56,257 nt of DNA. Source: Corallochytrium limacisporum. Its lineage: Eukaryota > Opisthokonta. Below, in pieces: positions 22,290 through 31,409 of this stretch (the first letter of the stretch is position 1; each line of letters starts with the position of its first letter). Under the pieces are notes generated by a model. That model made no database searches, was not told the DNA's origin, and saw only the letters and a list, made by a program, of their open reading frames with translations. The stretch covers positions 1 through 56,257 of the forward strand of contig PDIP01000055.1 of the NCBI GenBank assembly GCA_002811645.1, in the 5' to 3' direction. The position numbers and the translations under genes are program-made.

Positions 22290-22361
22290 GGCGAGATGGT
22301 GTAACGGTGAGCATTCGAGACTTTGAATCTCGAGACCGGGGTTCGACTCCCCGTCTTGCCT
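22290..22361 (+). tRNA. tRNA-Gln (anticodon TTG), no intron
   Basis: 72-nt cloverleaf. The acceptor GGCGAGA/TCTTGCC has one G-T pair. The D arm contains GG. The anticodon stem CGAGA/TCTCG is perfect, with loop CTTTGAA giving anticodon TTG. The T stem CGGGG/CCCCG is perfect with loop TTCGACT. T73 is the discriminator expected of eukaryotic tRNA-Gln. Internal promoters are intact: A box TGGTGTAACGG and B box GGTTCGACTCC. CCA is not encoded. Confidence 0.95.
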
Positions 22362-22881
22362 CCATTCTCTGTTTTTTTTTTTCTTTTGTTTTTTTTTTTT
22401 GGGCCTCTTTCTTTTCTCTTAGTGGCCCCTTCAGTACCAAAAGGTACGTGTGCTACACCCTCCCGGGGCTCTTGTCCTTCGCTTCAACGCTCGTTAGCAA
22501 AAATTTGCCATAGTGACCACAAAAGACCCGCCAAACTGCGATCTAATCCTCATTTTCGTGTTTGCTGCGCGGGGTTGCCTCCCCCCGAACTCTCTTTCTG
22601 CGGTCTTCCCTGCTGGCTGTGTGTGTGGGTTCTGTGGATACTGGGCACGTCCTCTGACTCCCCTGCCCGCCGGGGGGTGGTAATGGAAATTGGAACGTGT
22701 CAATGGGTTGTGCAACACGTTCCTGGTGATTGACTTATAATGGTATTGAAGAACGTGCATTCTTTACAATCAGCACCGGTGTACAGCAGTTCTCAAGCGT
22801 GTGTATTGGTGTTGGAGATTGAGGTCGTCATTTGATAGATACATCCACTGAAGAAATGTGTGGTGGAAACGTAACGTGAAC
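22362..22881. other. 5' region of the TAPT1 gene
   Basis: T-rich start (tRNA terminator), then CT- and GC-rich sequence up to the TAPT1 start. No other feature seen. Confidence 0.5.
22372..22382 (+). terminator. RNA polymerase III T-run terminator of tRNA-Gln
   Basis: An uninterrupted T-run starting about 10 nt after the tRNA 3' end. A second long T-run follows at about 22388-22400. Confidence 0.85.
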
Positions 22882-24762
22882 ATGGAAACCATGAAGGCCA
22901 GCGTCCGGCTGCCGGTTCCACCACCGCAACAACGCAGCAGTTCGTCGTCACGAAGAACAACGGTCAGTGCAGGTAGCTCTGGACAAAACTCAAGGAAAGA
23001 TTTCGACAGCACGGACTCGAAGTTCGACGAACAAAATGATGTTATTCGTGAAATTGAGGCAGAATTGTTTGATTGGAACGGGGATGTGCCACCAATTCCG
23101 AATAACAATACATTGCCCCCGTTACACCTAATTGATCTGGTAGAAGGACCGTTTTGGATGGAAATTTTTATAGCTGCGGGTCTCCTCGTGTGTCTGGACG
23201 CACTACTGTACTCTTTCACATTTTTGCCCCTGCGTATTGCTTGGGCAGCCCGGCTGGCCCGGCTGCCTGAAGTGACCAAACTTTCACCGCGGCATAAATT
23301 TGCCCTCTCTCTGGGTTTCATTGTCATCATGGGCTCTATGCTGCTCTATCTGCTGATTGATCTGCGGGAAATCTATACGAAGATCGAGGCTCAAATGAAC
23401 TGGGCCAGGCTGTATTTTGTCTTTAGTGTGTTTGATCTGTTCGATTTTCTTTTAATGAGAGTCGGCAGTCGCGTCATTGGTGCCCTGGTGTGGAGTTGCA
23501 ACCAAGGGACGGACTCTGACATTTCACTAAGTCTCGGAGCATCACTGATCTACGTCGTTGTGCACGGTGCGATTATGGCATTGCACGTCAGCACCCTGCT
23601 TGTCTCCATGTCACAAGGCAGTGAGTTGCTGTCCCTGCTCTCAAACGTGAAGATCTCCGAGTACAAGGGCGGACTTCTGAAGAAGTATACATCATCGGAT
23701 GACCTGTTTGAAGATTGTCTGGACGACGTACTGGCGCGGTTCAAGTGGATCACATCCTTCACAGTGATTATTCTTTCGGGGGTAAGTGATTGGGGTACAA
23801 TTGTGCGAGCCTTTGTGTTGTGCTGGCTGACGGACACATTCCTATGCTTTATCAAGCATTCCTCGCTGCGATTGATTGAACGACCAGAAATGACTGCGAC
23901 GATGGTTGTTGCAGATGACCAGCAATCCTCTTCTTCCTCAACAGCGGTCCAGAGGATGACAGGGAATCGCTCGCCGCAGGCACTGGGCCTTGTGCGTCGA
24001 ACCTCTCTTGAGTCATCACAACTGCCTGAATTGAACGATCGGCCAGGCTTCTCTTCGACAACGCGACGACAGCAGTCTCTGAACCTTGCAACCTGGAAAG
24101 AAAAACCGGCCGTGCACAAAGAACGACTAAGGAGACCCACGTCACCCATGCGGTCGACTGCACCGGACGCATGGAAGTCCATGCCGCTGATGACTCGCGG
24201 CAAGGCCGCAAATAATGATGCGATTGAACTCAGCGGCGAGTCGGATGATCAGGGCGATGGCAGCGGAATGGATGAGGACCGTGAGAACAAGACCAACACT
24301 GACCTCATGAGTGCAGTCAATGATGACAATTCCGACGCAGGTACTGCCGTCGATGCGCCCGCAGAAGGCAATAAGGCCACGTTAGAGATTACAAAGGAAG
24401 TCTATCTCGTGTGTCGCCAGAAACTGCTCTACCAGTACATCCGCGCTCCTTTAATCGGTGTTGGTGACTCACAGATGGAACAGACGACCCGCTTTGATTT
24501 GGTGGTGCTGCCAATCACATGCATGCTGACAATGCTGCTGATGACGCTTTGCATTGTGCACCCTCTGTATGCAGCTTTTGGCATTCCTGTGGGCTGGCTC
24601 CTGCTTTGTCTACTCAAGGTGGGCATCCGTTTGCTCCTTCGCCGCCAAGCGCAGAACCTACACAACGTGCCGCTCACACAGGCATCCGTCTCTCTGCCGG
24701 AGCTTGTCCGCTTGCTAATCTACAAGATTACCAGTCGTAGGCACAAGCCCAAGAAATCGTGA
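22882..24762 (+). CDS. TAPT1: TAPT1/Emp65 family multi-pass ER membrane protein
   Basis: 626 aa from the ATG at 22882 (AAC before ATGG, better context than the in-frame ATG at 22858). It carries the TAPT1 (DUF747) signature: a hydrophobic segment with FTFLPLRIAWA, then LLYLIDLREIY-type and FDLFDFLLMRVG segments, and the diagnostic HGAIMALHVSTLLVSMSQGS followed by ISEYKGGLLKKYTSSDDLFE and the DCLDDVLARF helix. The family (yeast Emp65, Arabidopsis POD1, human TAPT1) is ER-located and linked to protein folding/quality control, and in animals to cilium function. Between about residues 330 and 510 lies a long hydrophilic Ser/Asp/Arg-rich insert, probably cytosolic. The last hydrophobic block is near residues 536-585, followed by a basic tail (SRRHKPKKS). 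It converges with the gene at 24856 (93 bp between stops). Confidence 0.88.
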   Translation: METMKASVRLPVPPPQQRSSSSSRRTTVSAGSSGQNSRKDFDSTDSKFDEQNDVIREIEAELFDWNGDVPPIPNNNTLPPLHLIDLVEGPFWMEIFIAAGLLVCLDALLYSFTFLPLRIAWAARLARLPEVTKLSPRHKFALSLGFIVIMGSMLLYLLIDLREIYTKIEAQMNWARLYFVFSVFDLFDFLLMRVGSRVIGALVWSCNQGTDSDISLSLGASLIYVVVHGAIMALHVSTLLVSMSQGSELLSLLSNVKISEYKGGLLKKYTSSDDLFEDCLDDVLARFKWITSFTVIILSGVSDWGTIVRAFVLCWLTDTFLCFIKHSSLRLIERPEMTATMVVADDQQSSSSSTAVQRMTGNRSPQALGLVRRTSLESSQLPELNDRPGFSSTTRRQQSLNLATWKEKPAVHKERLRRPTSPMRSTAPDAWKSMPLMTRGKAANNDAIELSGESDDQGDGSGMDEDRENKTNTDLMSAVNDDNSDAGTAVDAPAEGNKATLEITKEVYLVCRQKLLYQYIRAPLIGVGDSQMEQTTRFDLVVLPITCMLTMLLMTLCIVHPLYAAFGIPVGWLLLCLLKVGIRLLLRRQAQNLHNVPLTQASVSLPELVRLLIYKITSRRHKPKKS

Positions 24763-24855
24763 ACAATTATGGTTGAGAACGTATATGTAAACTTAAATTA
24801 TGATACTGCCAATTCTTTAATAATGTTCGTGTCCAGGTGTGCGGCTTCTGGTTCT

Positions 24856-26292
24856 TCAGTCTTCGATGCTGAAAGTCCGACCGTCGCCGTCTTCGAGCAA
24901 AATATCGTCGGTTTCGTAGTCCCCGAAGGATCCGCCTGCAGCACTTCCGCGTTGGTAGGTTGGACCTCCGTTGATGGCACTAAAGTGATCACTGAAACTG
25001 ACGCCTTTTCGACGCAGGTTGTTGGCCTTTGTGCACATGTCGGCCCACATCCCTGACAATTGCTCACGATTCGGGGGCATGAACACTTCCTTGCCGCGTA
25101 TACCCATGACTTGGTGTCGGTAGTACACATGTACACTGACAAGGGTTATGCTTACAATCAGCAGGAAGATGCCCCACGCAAATCCAGACCCCGCGTGTCT
25201 TCTGTGGTCACTCATGTCCCAGTCAAAGTCCGGTTCGTCCTTCTTGTTCTGACCTTCCTCGAAAGAGTCGTGTTCACACTTCTGTGGCGGTGTCAGGTCA
25301 CATTCGTCGTAGATGCGGTCCACGAAGATGGACTGCTGGAAGAATTCGCGTATTTCGTTGTCCGGCAGCTCCCAGATGAATTCATGCCACTTTTCATCGA
25401 ACAAATCGATTTCGTGGGCACAACATCCGTAGTCGTTCAGAGAGTGTACTAACTCCTCGCGACATTCATCTGAACATATGCCGTCCCGCGTGGATGCCTT
25501 GGAGCAAGGATTTATGTATTCCATGTCTTCCTTCTCGTCGCCTTGGTCCTCGATAAGGTTCTGCACAGCAAGATTGGTAAGGAAGTCGGTGGCCACCACT
25601 TCCACGCAGAGACGAGTTCCATCGTCCGGGTGTGTTGTATCAAAGCTTTCCCGCGCACACAAAAGATCCGTCAGGTCGGACATCATGACCCTGAACTTGG
25701 CGGCGCTAATGCCGTTGTCCTTCTTCCTCCCGACCAAGTCCTCTATGTCAAACGCGCAGCCAACGACTACGTCAATGAAATTAATAAGGCACCTGCCGTT
25801 ATTCTCGCACATTTTAACAAAGTCAGCATTGAAAGGATCTAATGCTTTGTCCATTCGATCAATCAGGTCACTGTTTTCAATCTTGTCGACTATGCAGTCC
25901 ATGGGATCTGCTTGCCCCCTGCAGTCGTTCATGGCGTCGTCAAGTGCGTCAGTACCATCAATGTCTCCTAATTTCATCAGTTTCATGGCGGAATCCAGAC
26001 ACTCAGGATGTTCGTTCATGAAGACAGTGAAAGCACCACACCCAAAGTGTGCCCCTGGCAGGATACTCTCTAAACCTTTATCGACCTCTGATCCCTTCAC
26101 CGAGTCAGGAATGTCGGGAATGCCCATCCAGTCACCGACCGGTGTCTGTGCCGTCTTCTCGCGGTTTTCTTCCCCTGTGTTCTTGGCAGGATCCTCATCC
26201 GCACCCAAAGCCGGGAAAGGCATATCCACCGGCAGCTGTGCAGCGGCCATGTGGAATGACCCCAATGCAAGGAGACCCGCTGCGAATTTCAT
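24856..26292 (-). CDS. Cysteine-rich type I membrane protein, unknown family
   Basis: 478 aa. Signal peptide MKFAAGLLALGSFHMAAAQ is followed by an acidic ectodomain (about residues 20-366) with 16 cysteines, an even number suited to disulfides, including a CSDEC/YGCC cluster. One transmembrane segment (AWGIFLLIVSITLVSVHVYY, about 370-390) precedes a tail of about 88 residues with Ser/Gly repeats and an acidic DDILLEDGDG end. The repeated short helices with paired cysteines resemble saposin-like or other alpha-helical secreted modules, but I do not recognise the family. It could be a surface receptor, adhesin or cargo receptor. The start has ACC before the ATG. A copy of the recurrent motif lies about 600 bp upstream. 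Confidence 0.8.
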   Translation of the reverse strand: MKFAAGLLALGSFHMAAAQLPVDMPFPALGADEDPAKNTGEENREKTAQTPVGDWMGIPDIPDSVKGSEVDKGLESILPGAHFGCGAFTVFMNEHPECLDSAMKLMKLGDIDGTDALDDAMNDCRGQADPMDCIVDKIENSDLIDRMDKALDPFNADFVKMCENNGRCLINFIDVVVGCAFDIEDLVGRKKDNGISAAKFRVMMSDLTDLLCARESFDTTHPDDGTRLCVEVVATDFLTNLAVQNLIEDQGDEKEDMEYINPCSKASTRDGICSDECREELVHSLNDYGCCAHEIDLFDEKWHEFIWELPDNEIREFFQQSIFVDRIYDECDLTPPQKCEHDSFEEGQNKKDEPDFDWDMSDHRRHAGSGFAWGIFLLIVSITLVSVHVYYRHQVMGIRGKEVFMPPNREQLSGMWADMCTKANNLRRKGVSFSDHFSAINGGPTYQRGSAAGGSFGDYETDDILLEDGDGRTFSIED

Positions 26293-27033
26293 GGTTGGAT
26301 TTCTCCACCCTATGACCTACCATACCCACGGTTTATGTTCTACGTATGACAAATTGTTTCCAGACCCATGCAGATATCCTTGAATAGGTTTCAAAAATCA
26401 GCGAGGTTAGTAGACCTTGTTGAAGGGAAGTATCTAAGAAAAAACATTACAGTCACGAACACGGACGGACAGATCAAGACTTTTAACCGGCCGAGCCCGG
26501 GGCCGTTCAGTCATCCGACTGCAGTGACACACCCCCAGGGGCTCCTCCCCATCTCCCCGCCCCCAACATTTTCAACCAGCGTCGGAATGCGGGCACTGTT
26601 TGCCGGCGGCGGACTCACACACAGTCGCGATTCTTAGAGAATCACTGAAAAAAAAAAAATGAGACTGGCGGAGGGAGTACGTGGTACTGCGGTGGGGGTT
26701 GCCCACCTTGGCGCGGCCCCCCTTTTTTTTTTTCACCGGAAGGGTGGAACACCGCACGAGTTCCATACACAAAAGGAAGGGAACTTGAAGGGGCCGCGCG
26801 GGGCATGTTGGTTACCCGGCGATATACGCGACACATAGCGCAAAGACGAGGTTAGAAGGAAAGGGGGGCACTGCAGCGGATCACAGAATGCCATACATTT
26901 ACTATGAAAATTGGCACTACGAAATTTGCAAAAGCGGTTCTCTGACAACACGATTTCTTTATGATACTCTCCCACTGAACGGGTACCTCGTTCTACTGTG
27001 CTACACATACAGATCTGAAGCGAATCCTACGGG
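26293..27033. other. Spacer with A/T and G/C runs
   Basis: It contains A12 near 26648, a C-run then T-run (26719-26735), one recurrent motif and no convincing gene. It is the 5' side of the gene at 26292 and the 3' side of the PhyH gene. Confidence 0.5.
26891..26909 (+). promoter_or_regulatory. Recurrent 19-bp motif, copy K
   Basis: CCATACATTTACTATGAAA, a divergent copy with T in place of C in the core. It is 599 bp upstream of the ATG at 26292, in inverse orientation. Confidence 0.3.
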
Positions 27034-27762
27034 CTAAGTCAACCGAGCTTCTGAGTCCTGCCACGCGCGGACGGCCGATCCCACCGCACAGTTCTGCATT
27101 TGTGTCTCGGTAGCAAAGACGATCTGGGGCATGTAAACATGTCTCCATGTGTTGGTCTCATTCGATAGTCCTCGGTGCAGAACGTTATTGGCCATAACTA
27201 CACAGCTTCCCGCGTCTGCGAATACAAGCTCGTCATCCTCTGTGGCGTCATCCGCACTGGCCGTGTCCACATCCTGACTTCGTTCCGCTGGTAAGGGTCG
27301 GAGTTCTATGGTGCCATTCTCAGGACTCACTTCTTGAAGCGGCGTCCAAATGGCAAAGCCTGGAATGGACCGCTGGTGGGCCTCGGGAAGATAGGCACGG
27401 TCACGGTGCCACACAAACTGGGTTCCGGACCCAAAGCCTGGTGGCTTGCTTATGAACTGATCATTCAGCAGCCACGGCTGTATGGCAAGGTCGCCACTGT
27501 CTTCACCAAGCAGCAGGGGTCTAACGATCTCGATGCACTTGTCAATGTGAGCAACAAAGTCTGCAATCACTTCGTCCCGTAGCACATCACCTGCATCCTG
27601 AACACACCCGTGTCGCTGTACCAATTGCACGGGCGAGTGGCGACAACTCAATTGTTGTGCACACTGCAACAAATAATCGATTTCATCGATGCCTACCACA
27701 GGTCGCCGTACGATCACATAGCCCTTATCCTGGAACACGTTCGCCTGATGGTGGGTCAACAT
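27034..27762 (-). CDS. Phytanoyl-CoA dioxygenase (PhyH) family oxygenase
   Basis: 242 aa. Fe(II)/2-oxoglutarate dioxygenase of the PhyH family. The iron ligands are visible: HxD at H119/D121 (VWHRDRAY) and the distal H196 (NVLHRGLSN), with R207 (TWRHVY) placed to bind 2-oxoglutarate. The N-terminus begins directly with the family start (FQDKGYVIVRR). Residues 160-180 hold an acidic insert (DTASADDATEDDE) in a loop. PhyH homologues hydroxylate lipids or small metabolites; the substrate cannot be told. It has no peroxisomal C-terminal signal (ends EARLT). It diverges from DNAJC30 across a 664-bp region. Confidence 0.85.
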   Translation of the reverse strand: MLTHHQANVFQDKGYVIVRRPVVGIDEIDYLLQCAQQLSCRHSPVQLVQRHGCVQDAGDVLRDEVIADFVAHIDKCIEIVRPLLLGEDSGDLAIQPWLLNDQFISKPPGFGSGTQFVWHRDRAYLPEAHQRSIPGFAIWTPLQEVSPENGTIELRPLPAERSQDVDTASADDATEDDELVFADAGSCVVMANNVLHRGLSNETNTWRHVYMPQIVFATETQMQNCAVGSAVRAWQDSEARLT

Positions 27763-28426
27763 CTGTTGTTCCCTGTGACTCCGAGCCCACGTCTCACACA
27801 GTTAACGCCATGTCCTCGAAAAGCCAGTGACAGACCGAATTTACGACGGTAGATTCAATTGACAGGACAACGCTGTCAACAAAGTACCTTCAAAACTCTG
27901 CCAACCAATCTCACATCGCAGGACCTTCCTTTGGAGGGGATGGCCGCTCGAAGCGAGAAACAAAGCCCTTTCGTTTTGGTCCCGCTCTACTCAGCCGGGC
28001 GGGGGAGGGAGGGCGACGACACAGTGGCTGAATAGCGCAGCAGCTGCCAATGCTGCGCATCTGTTCTCGCCCCGCCCGGCGAAGACGAGGCAAAAAAATT
28101 AAGAGTCCAACCAATTTTGATCATATGCCTAAGTCTAATGTTCGCCCGCCCAAATTTACCAGCACTCGTCCCGGGCGGACGTGCCGGGCGGAGGATTTTG
28201 CGTACAAGGGAAGCGCGAATGCAGAACAATCACCGCAACCCGGGTGGCGTCGTTTGCAACGAGAACCAGAGGACCCGGGGTGGTATTTGGAATGTGGTCT
28301 TTGCGAATGGTAGTGTTGTGTTGAAGAGTTTGCTGTACACCACGAGGCTTCAAGACAGGACTGTGAATTGGATTGGATAATCTGTCATGTTGTGGCAAGA
28401 GCACGGATAGAACACGCAGCGTCCGA
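27763..28426. promoter_or_regulatory. Bidirectional promoter region PhyH/DNAJC30 with four CCGGGCGG elements
   Basis: The region lies between two diverging ATGs. The octamer CCGGGCGG occurs four times within 200 bp: 27995-28002 plus, 28072-28079 minus, 28171-28178 plus, 28184-28191 plus. The octamer is rare elsewhere in the window (8497, 15938, 17530). A GC-box-type transcription factor site is the simplest reading. No recurrent 19-bp motif is present here. Confidence 0.45.
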
Positions 28427-29119
28427 ATGTTTAGACTGTACGCGGCCTCTGCTGGGAAAACACCCGTTCGCGGTGTACTCTTGTGCCGGCACTACAGCCG
28501 TACAAGGAGTCAGCATCATACAAAGGCCACTAAACGATTCGGGGATACACTGTATAACGTTCTGGAGATTTCAGACAATGCTACCATGGGCCAGGTGAAG
28601 GCAGCATACTATGACCTGTCTAAGAGATTCCATCCGGACCGTACAGGCAACGATCCTGAATCAGAGTCTTCAGAACGATTCACTGCTGTCAGTGATGCCT
28701 ACCAAGTGTTATCAGACAAGAACAAACGTCGCATGTATGACCGAGAGCTGGCCATTTCCCGCGGGAAGGTCAGTCACGAGCACCGCCGACGGCCATCGCA
28801 CTTTGATCCGCGGCGGCCACAGGATTTCCACCCGGGCCATGCCAGAAGGTATAATTTTGATTTTGGGGCTCACTACGAAGGTCACTACGGCGAAGAGGAA
28901 CGCATGAAGGCCAAGCACCGGCGAGCAACCGAGAAGCATCGTGCAGCAGAGGAGAAGTTGGCCCGTCAGCAGGAGGGTGTAACGGAGAGCCGATTGACTG
29001 TGACCCTTCTTGCCCTGGCATTTATTGGCTTGAGCATGGGCATCGCGCAGGACAACAGCCACAAAGCACTCGTAAAGAAGTACAACAAGATGTCTGGTCG
29101 GCAAATTGCGGAAGATTGA
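28427..29119 (+). CDS. DNAJC30: DNAJC30-like mitochondrial J-domain protein
   Basis: 230 aa from the ATG at 28427 (in-frame sequence upstream is not conserved). The N-terminus is a mitochondrial presequence (Arg-rich, no acidic residues: MFRLYAASAGKTPVRG). The J domain covers residues 41-106 with HPD at 69-71. After a linker comes the DNAJC30 signature (YNFDFGAHYEGHYGEEE, residues 132-148) and a basic helix, then one transmembrane segment (about 199-217) in the place the family has it. Human DNAJC30 is an inner-membrane protein tied to ATP synthase and complex I maintenance; the same location is inferred. Total length matches the family (226 in human). It would act as an Hsp70 co-chaperone. 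Confidence 0.9.
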   Translation: MFRLYAASAGKTPVRGVLLCRHYSRTRSQHHTKATKRFGDTLYNVLEISDNATMGQVKAAYYDLSKRFHPDRTGNDPESESSERFTAVSDAYQVLSDKNKRRMYDRELAISRGKVSHEHRRRPSHFDPRRPQDFHPGHARRYNFDFGAHYEGHYGEEERMKAKHRRATEKHRAAEEKLARQQEGVTESRLTVTLLALAFIGLSMGIAQDNSHKALVKKYNKMSGRQIAED

Positions 29120-29365
29120 ATGTACGACCTTCTCAAAACCATCAATAGATCATCCATATGTGTAGCATAAGAAGCAACCCGTTTTCCTCCCAGTTGACAC
29201 GGACGTGCCGAGCACGAACGAACTCTAAACCACAACTTGATTGGGGGCCTATTTTATGCGCTGCGGGATCTCCATTTATGAATCCTCATTGCTCCCTCCC
29301 CTGCTGGATTTTTGCTTTTTGTTTTCCGCGCCAAAAAGCGCCAGCTGGGCCCCGTGTCCTCCAAG

Positions 29366-29384
29366 CAGTACATTCAGTACCGGT
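29366..29384 (+). promoter_or_regulatory. Recurrent 19-bp motif, copy B (closest to consensus)
   Basis: CAGTACATTCAGTACCGGT. It can be read as a direct repeat (CAGTACATT, CAGTACCGG) or as an inverted repeat (GTAC-N5-GTAC). It is 849 bp upstream of the spg1 ATG, same orientation. Confidence 0.45.
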
Positions 29385-29611
29385 TCACCCGCTTGCCGTC
29401 GAGCGAGGGTGACCGAGCCAGGGCTGCTCAGCAACCAATCAGAAGCCTCATTCACTTGAACGCTCCCCCCCTTCCCCCGGAGCGCCCCTTCCCATTTTGC
29501 TATACTTTCTCTATGGCCTCTCGCTCGAGGTTTCCGGCCTCAAACGCGACACAAGACAACAACAAAGGAGCGACACTCCAGCACTTACCGAACCAAGCGC
29601 AGCGAAGCCCT

Positions 29612-29630
29612 CCGTACATTCAGTATTCGA
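29612..29630 (+). promoter_or_regulatory. Recurrent 19-bp motif, copy C
   Basis: CCGTACATTCAGTATTCGA, 603 bp upstream of the spg1 ATG, same orientation. Confidence 0.4.
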
Positions 29631-30214
29631 AAATGCGCCCACTGCTGGCTACCAGCTCGCAGTCTGGCCCAAGACCCGGAACAAACACCTTCGCCTGGCT
29701 TTTTTCCCGCCCGAAGCGCCCCGGGTTCACAGCCTGGAGGAGCCAAGCAGCAGTCGCCGTCCAGACGCACTGGTGGTCATATCTTTCCGGCAAGTCGCAG
29801 GCTGGTTGCTCTCGCGGTACTCGTGTCTGACGCGTTGAGAGGATTGTGGACTACGGCTTGGCTGTCTTGGATTGGAAACATTTTAACTTATCATTCTTGT
29901 TGCTGGTCTTTCGGTCCTTGACAGGTCCTGTCAATCTTCGGCTATTTTAGTAAACGGTGGTGTCGATCAATAATTCACAATACAGATATTGCAACAGCAC
30001 GCCCTGACCTTAGACTTCTTTGGAAGAACCTGTACGAAGACTCTGTGGTAGAAACGGGTCTGGAAAGGTACGTCAATAGGACAGGACAGCGAGGTGTTGT
30101 TGCTGGGCTGCTATTAGGGAACGAAGGGTGATCATTGAACCTTAGCTGACCTTACCAACGTTTGTAATTTGTATAGTAATTGTGGGAGAGTCCGTACCTG
30201 GGAGACGCAATATC

Positions 30215-30892
30215 ATGTCTGGAGACGGGAATGAAAAGGCCCCTAAAGAGGGTGGAGAGGAAAATCAGCAGCAGAGCGGAGGATCGTCGGCTGCTGCCGC
30301 AGGTCTCAACCAGGCTCGCAAGAACAGTGTTGTAGTTAAAGTAGGCATGGTTGGTGATTCCCAGATTGGTAAGACATCACTAATGGTTAAGTACGTCGAG
30401 GGTACGTTTGACGAGGACTACATTCAGACGCTGGGCGTCAACTTTATGGAGAAGACCATTTGCATTCGGAATACGGAAATTACCTTTAGCATTTGGGATC
30501 TGGGTGGTCAGCGCGAGTTTATCAACATGTTGCCCCTGGTGTGCAATGACGCTGTTGCCATCCTCTTCATGTTTGACTTGAACCGCAAGTCAACACTCAA
30601 CAGTGTCAAGGAGTGGTATCGTCAGGCACGAGGCTTCAACAAGCACGCGTTGAGTTTCCTGGTGGGCACCAAATATGATCTGTTTGCCGCCATGCCCCAG
30701 GAGGAGCAAGAGGAGATTACCAAGCAGGCCCGGAAGTTTGCCAAGGCCATGAAGGCCCCCCTCATCTTCTGCTCCACTTCAGCATCCATCAATGTCCAGA
30801 AGATTTTCAAGATCATCTTGTCCAAGGTGTTCAACCTGAAGTGTACCATTCCGCCGATTACGCACGTGGGTGAGCCTATTCTCGAGTATTAA
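30215..30892 (+). CDS. spg1: Spg1/Tem1-type small GTPase (septation / mitotic exit)
   Basis: 225 aa from the first ATG (30215). After a Gln/Gly/Ala-rich lead of about 37 residues comes a Ras-like domain: G1 GDSQIGKT (47-54), switch I region with DYIQTLGVNFMEK, G3 WDLGGQ (94-99), G4 TKYD (152-155) in place of the usual NKxD, and G5 STSAS. TKYD, WDLGGQREF and the FNLKCTIP end are characteristic of Spg1/Tem1, the GTPase atop the septation-initiation/mitotic-exit network in fungi, also present in Dictyostelium and plants. There is no C-terminal prenylation cysteine (ends ILEY), as in family members, which bind spindle poles through partners. The family assignment is strong; a septation role in this organism is inferred. 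Confidence 0.92.
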   Translation: MSGDGNEKAPKEGGEENQQQSGGSSAAAAGLNQARKNSVVVKVGMVGDSQIGKTSLMVKYVEGTFDEDYIQTLGVNFMEKTICIRNTEITFSIWDLGGQREFINMLPLVCNDAVAILFMFDLNRKSTLNSVKEWYRQARGFNKHALSFLVGTKYDLFAAMPQEEQEEITKQARKFAKAMKAPLIFCSTSASINVQKIFKIILSKVFNLKCTIPPITHVGEPILEY

Positions 30893-31409
30893 ATGGGCCA
30901 ACCGTACTAAGGATATTGTGTCTAGAAGCACCCTTATCGTGGTCTTGGAACGCTCCGAGACAATTCCCCATTAAAGGCCAACTTCTTTTATCATGTTCCA
31001 TTTTCCCCACCTCTGTGTGTCTCTTTACATGTGACGATCACTATTGCTACATTTTGTATTTGGCTTTTCTGATGTTTAGCTTACAGACGACGGTATTTCC
31101 GATGTTTGATCATGTTGGGACGGAGGTTGGCTCTGTTTTGGTCGTGGCCCAGATATGATGACATCCAGCTTAAGCACTGCAGAATTCAAGGAAAAACGTC
31201 CCGGTCCCGTCAAGAACTGCATGTCGACTCTGTCTCTTTTTCTTTGTGTGTCTGTCTCTCTTCCAACCCATAGCAAAGTCGTCCGTGTTACTTGCCCCAA
31301 ATGAGACAGTGAGGCAGCCCGACAATAAAAATGCGTGCCATGGCCTAAGTACATCATCGCAACCCGTTCATCTCTCTATGTTTTTTAGCAGCTGCAGTCT
31401 GCAGCGTGC
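30893..31409. other. Convergent 3' spacer
   Basis: Between the spg1 and SMT stop codons. It contains AATAAA at about 31324 on the plus strand, a candidate polyadenylation signal for spg1. No gene seen. Confidence 0.55.

Larger units (their letters stand above)
29120..30214. other. 5' region of spg1 with two recurrent motifs
   Basis: Short ORFs overlap in all frames because the stretch is GC-rich, and none has a domain. Two copies of the recurrent motif lie 246 bp apart in the same orientation as spg1. A long 5' leader or a spliced 5' UTR is possible before 30215. Confidence 0.5.
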
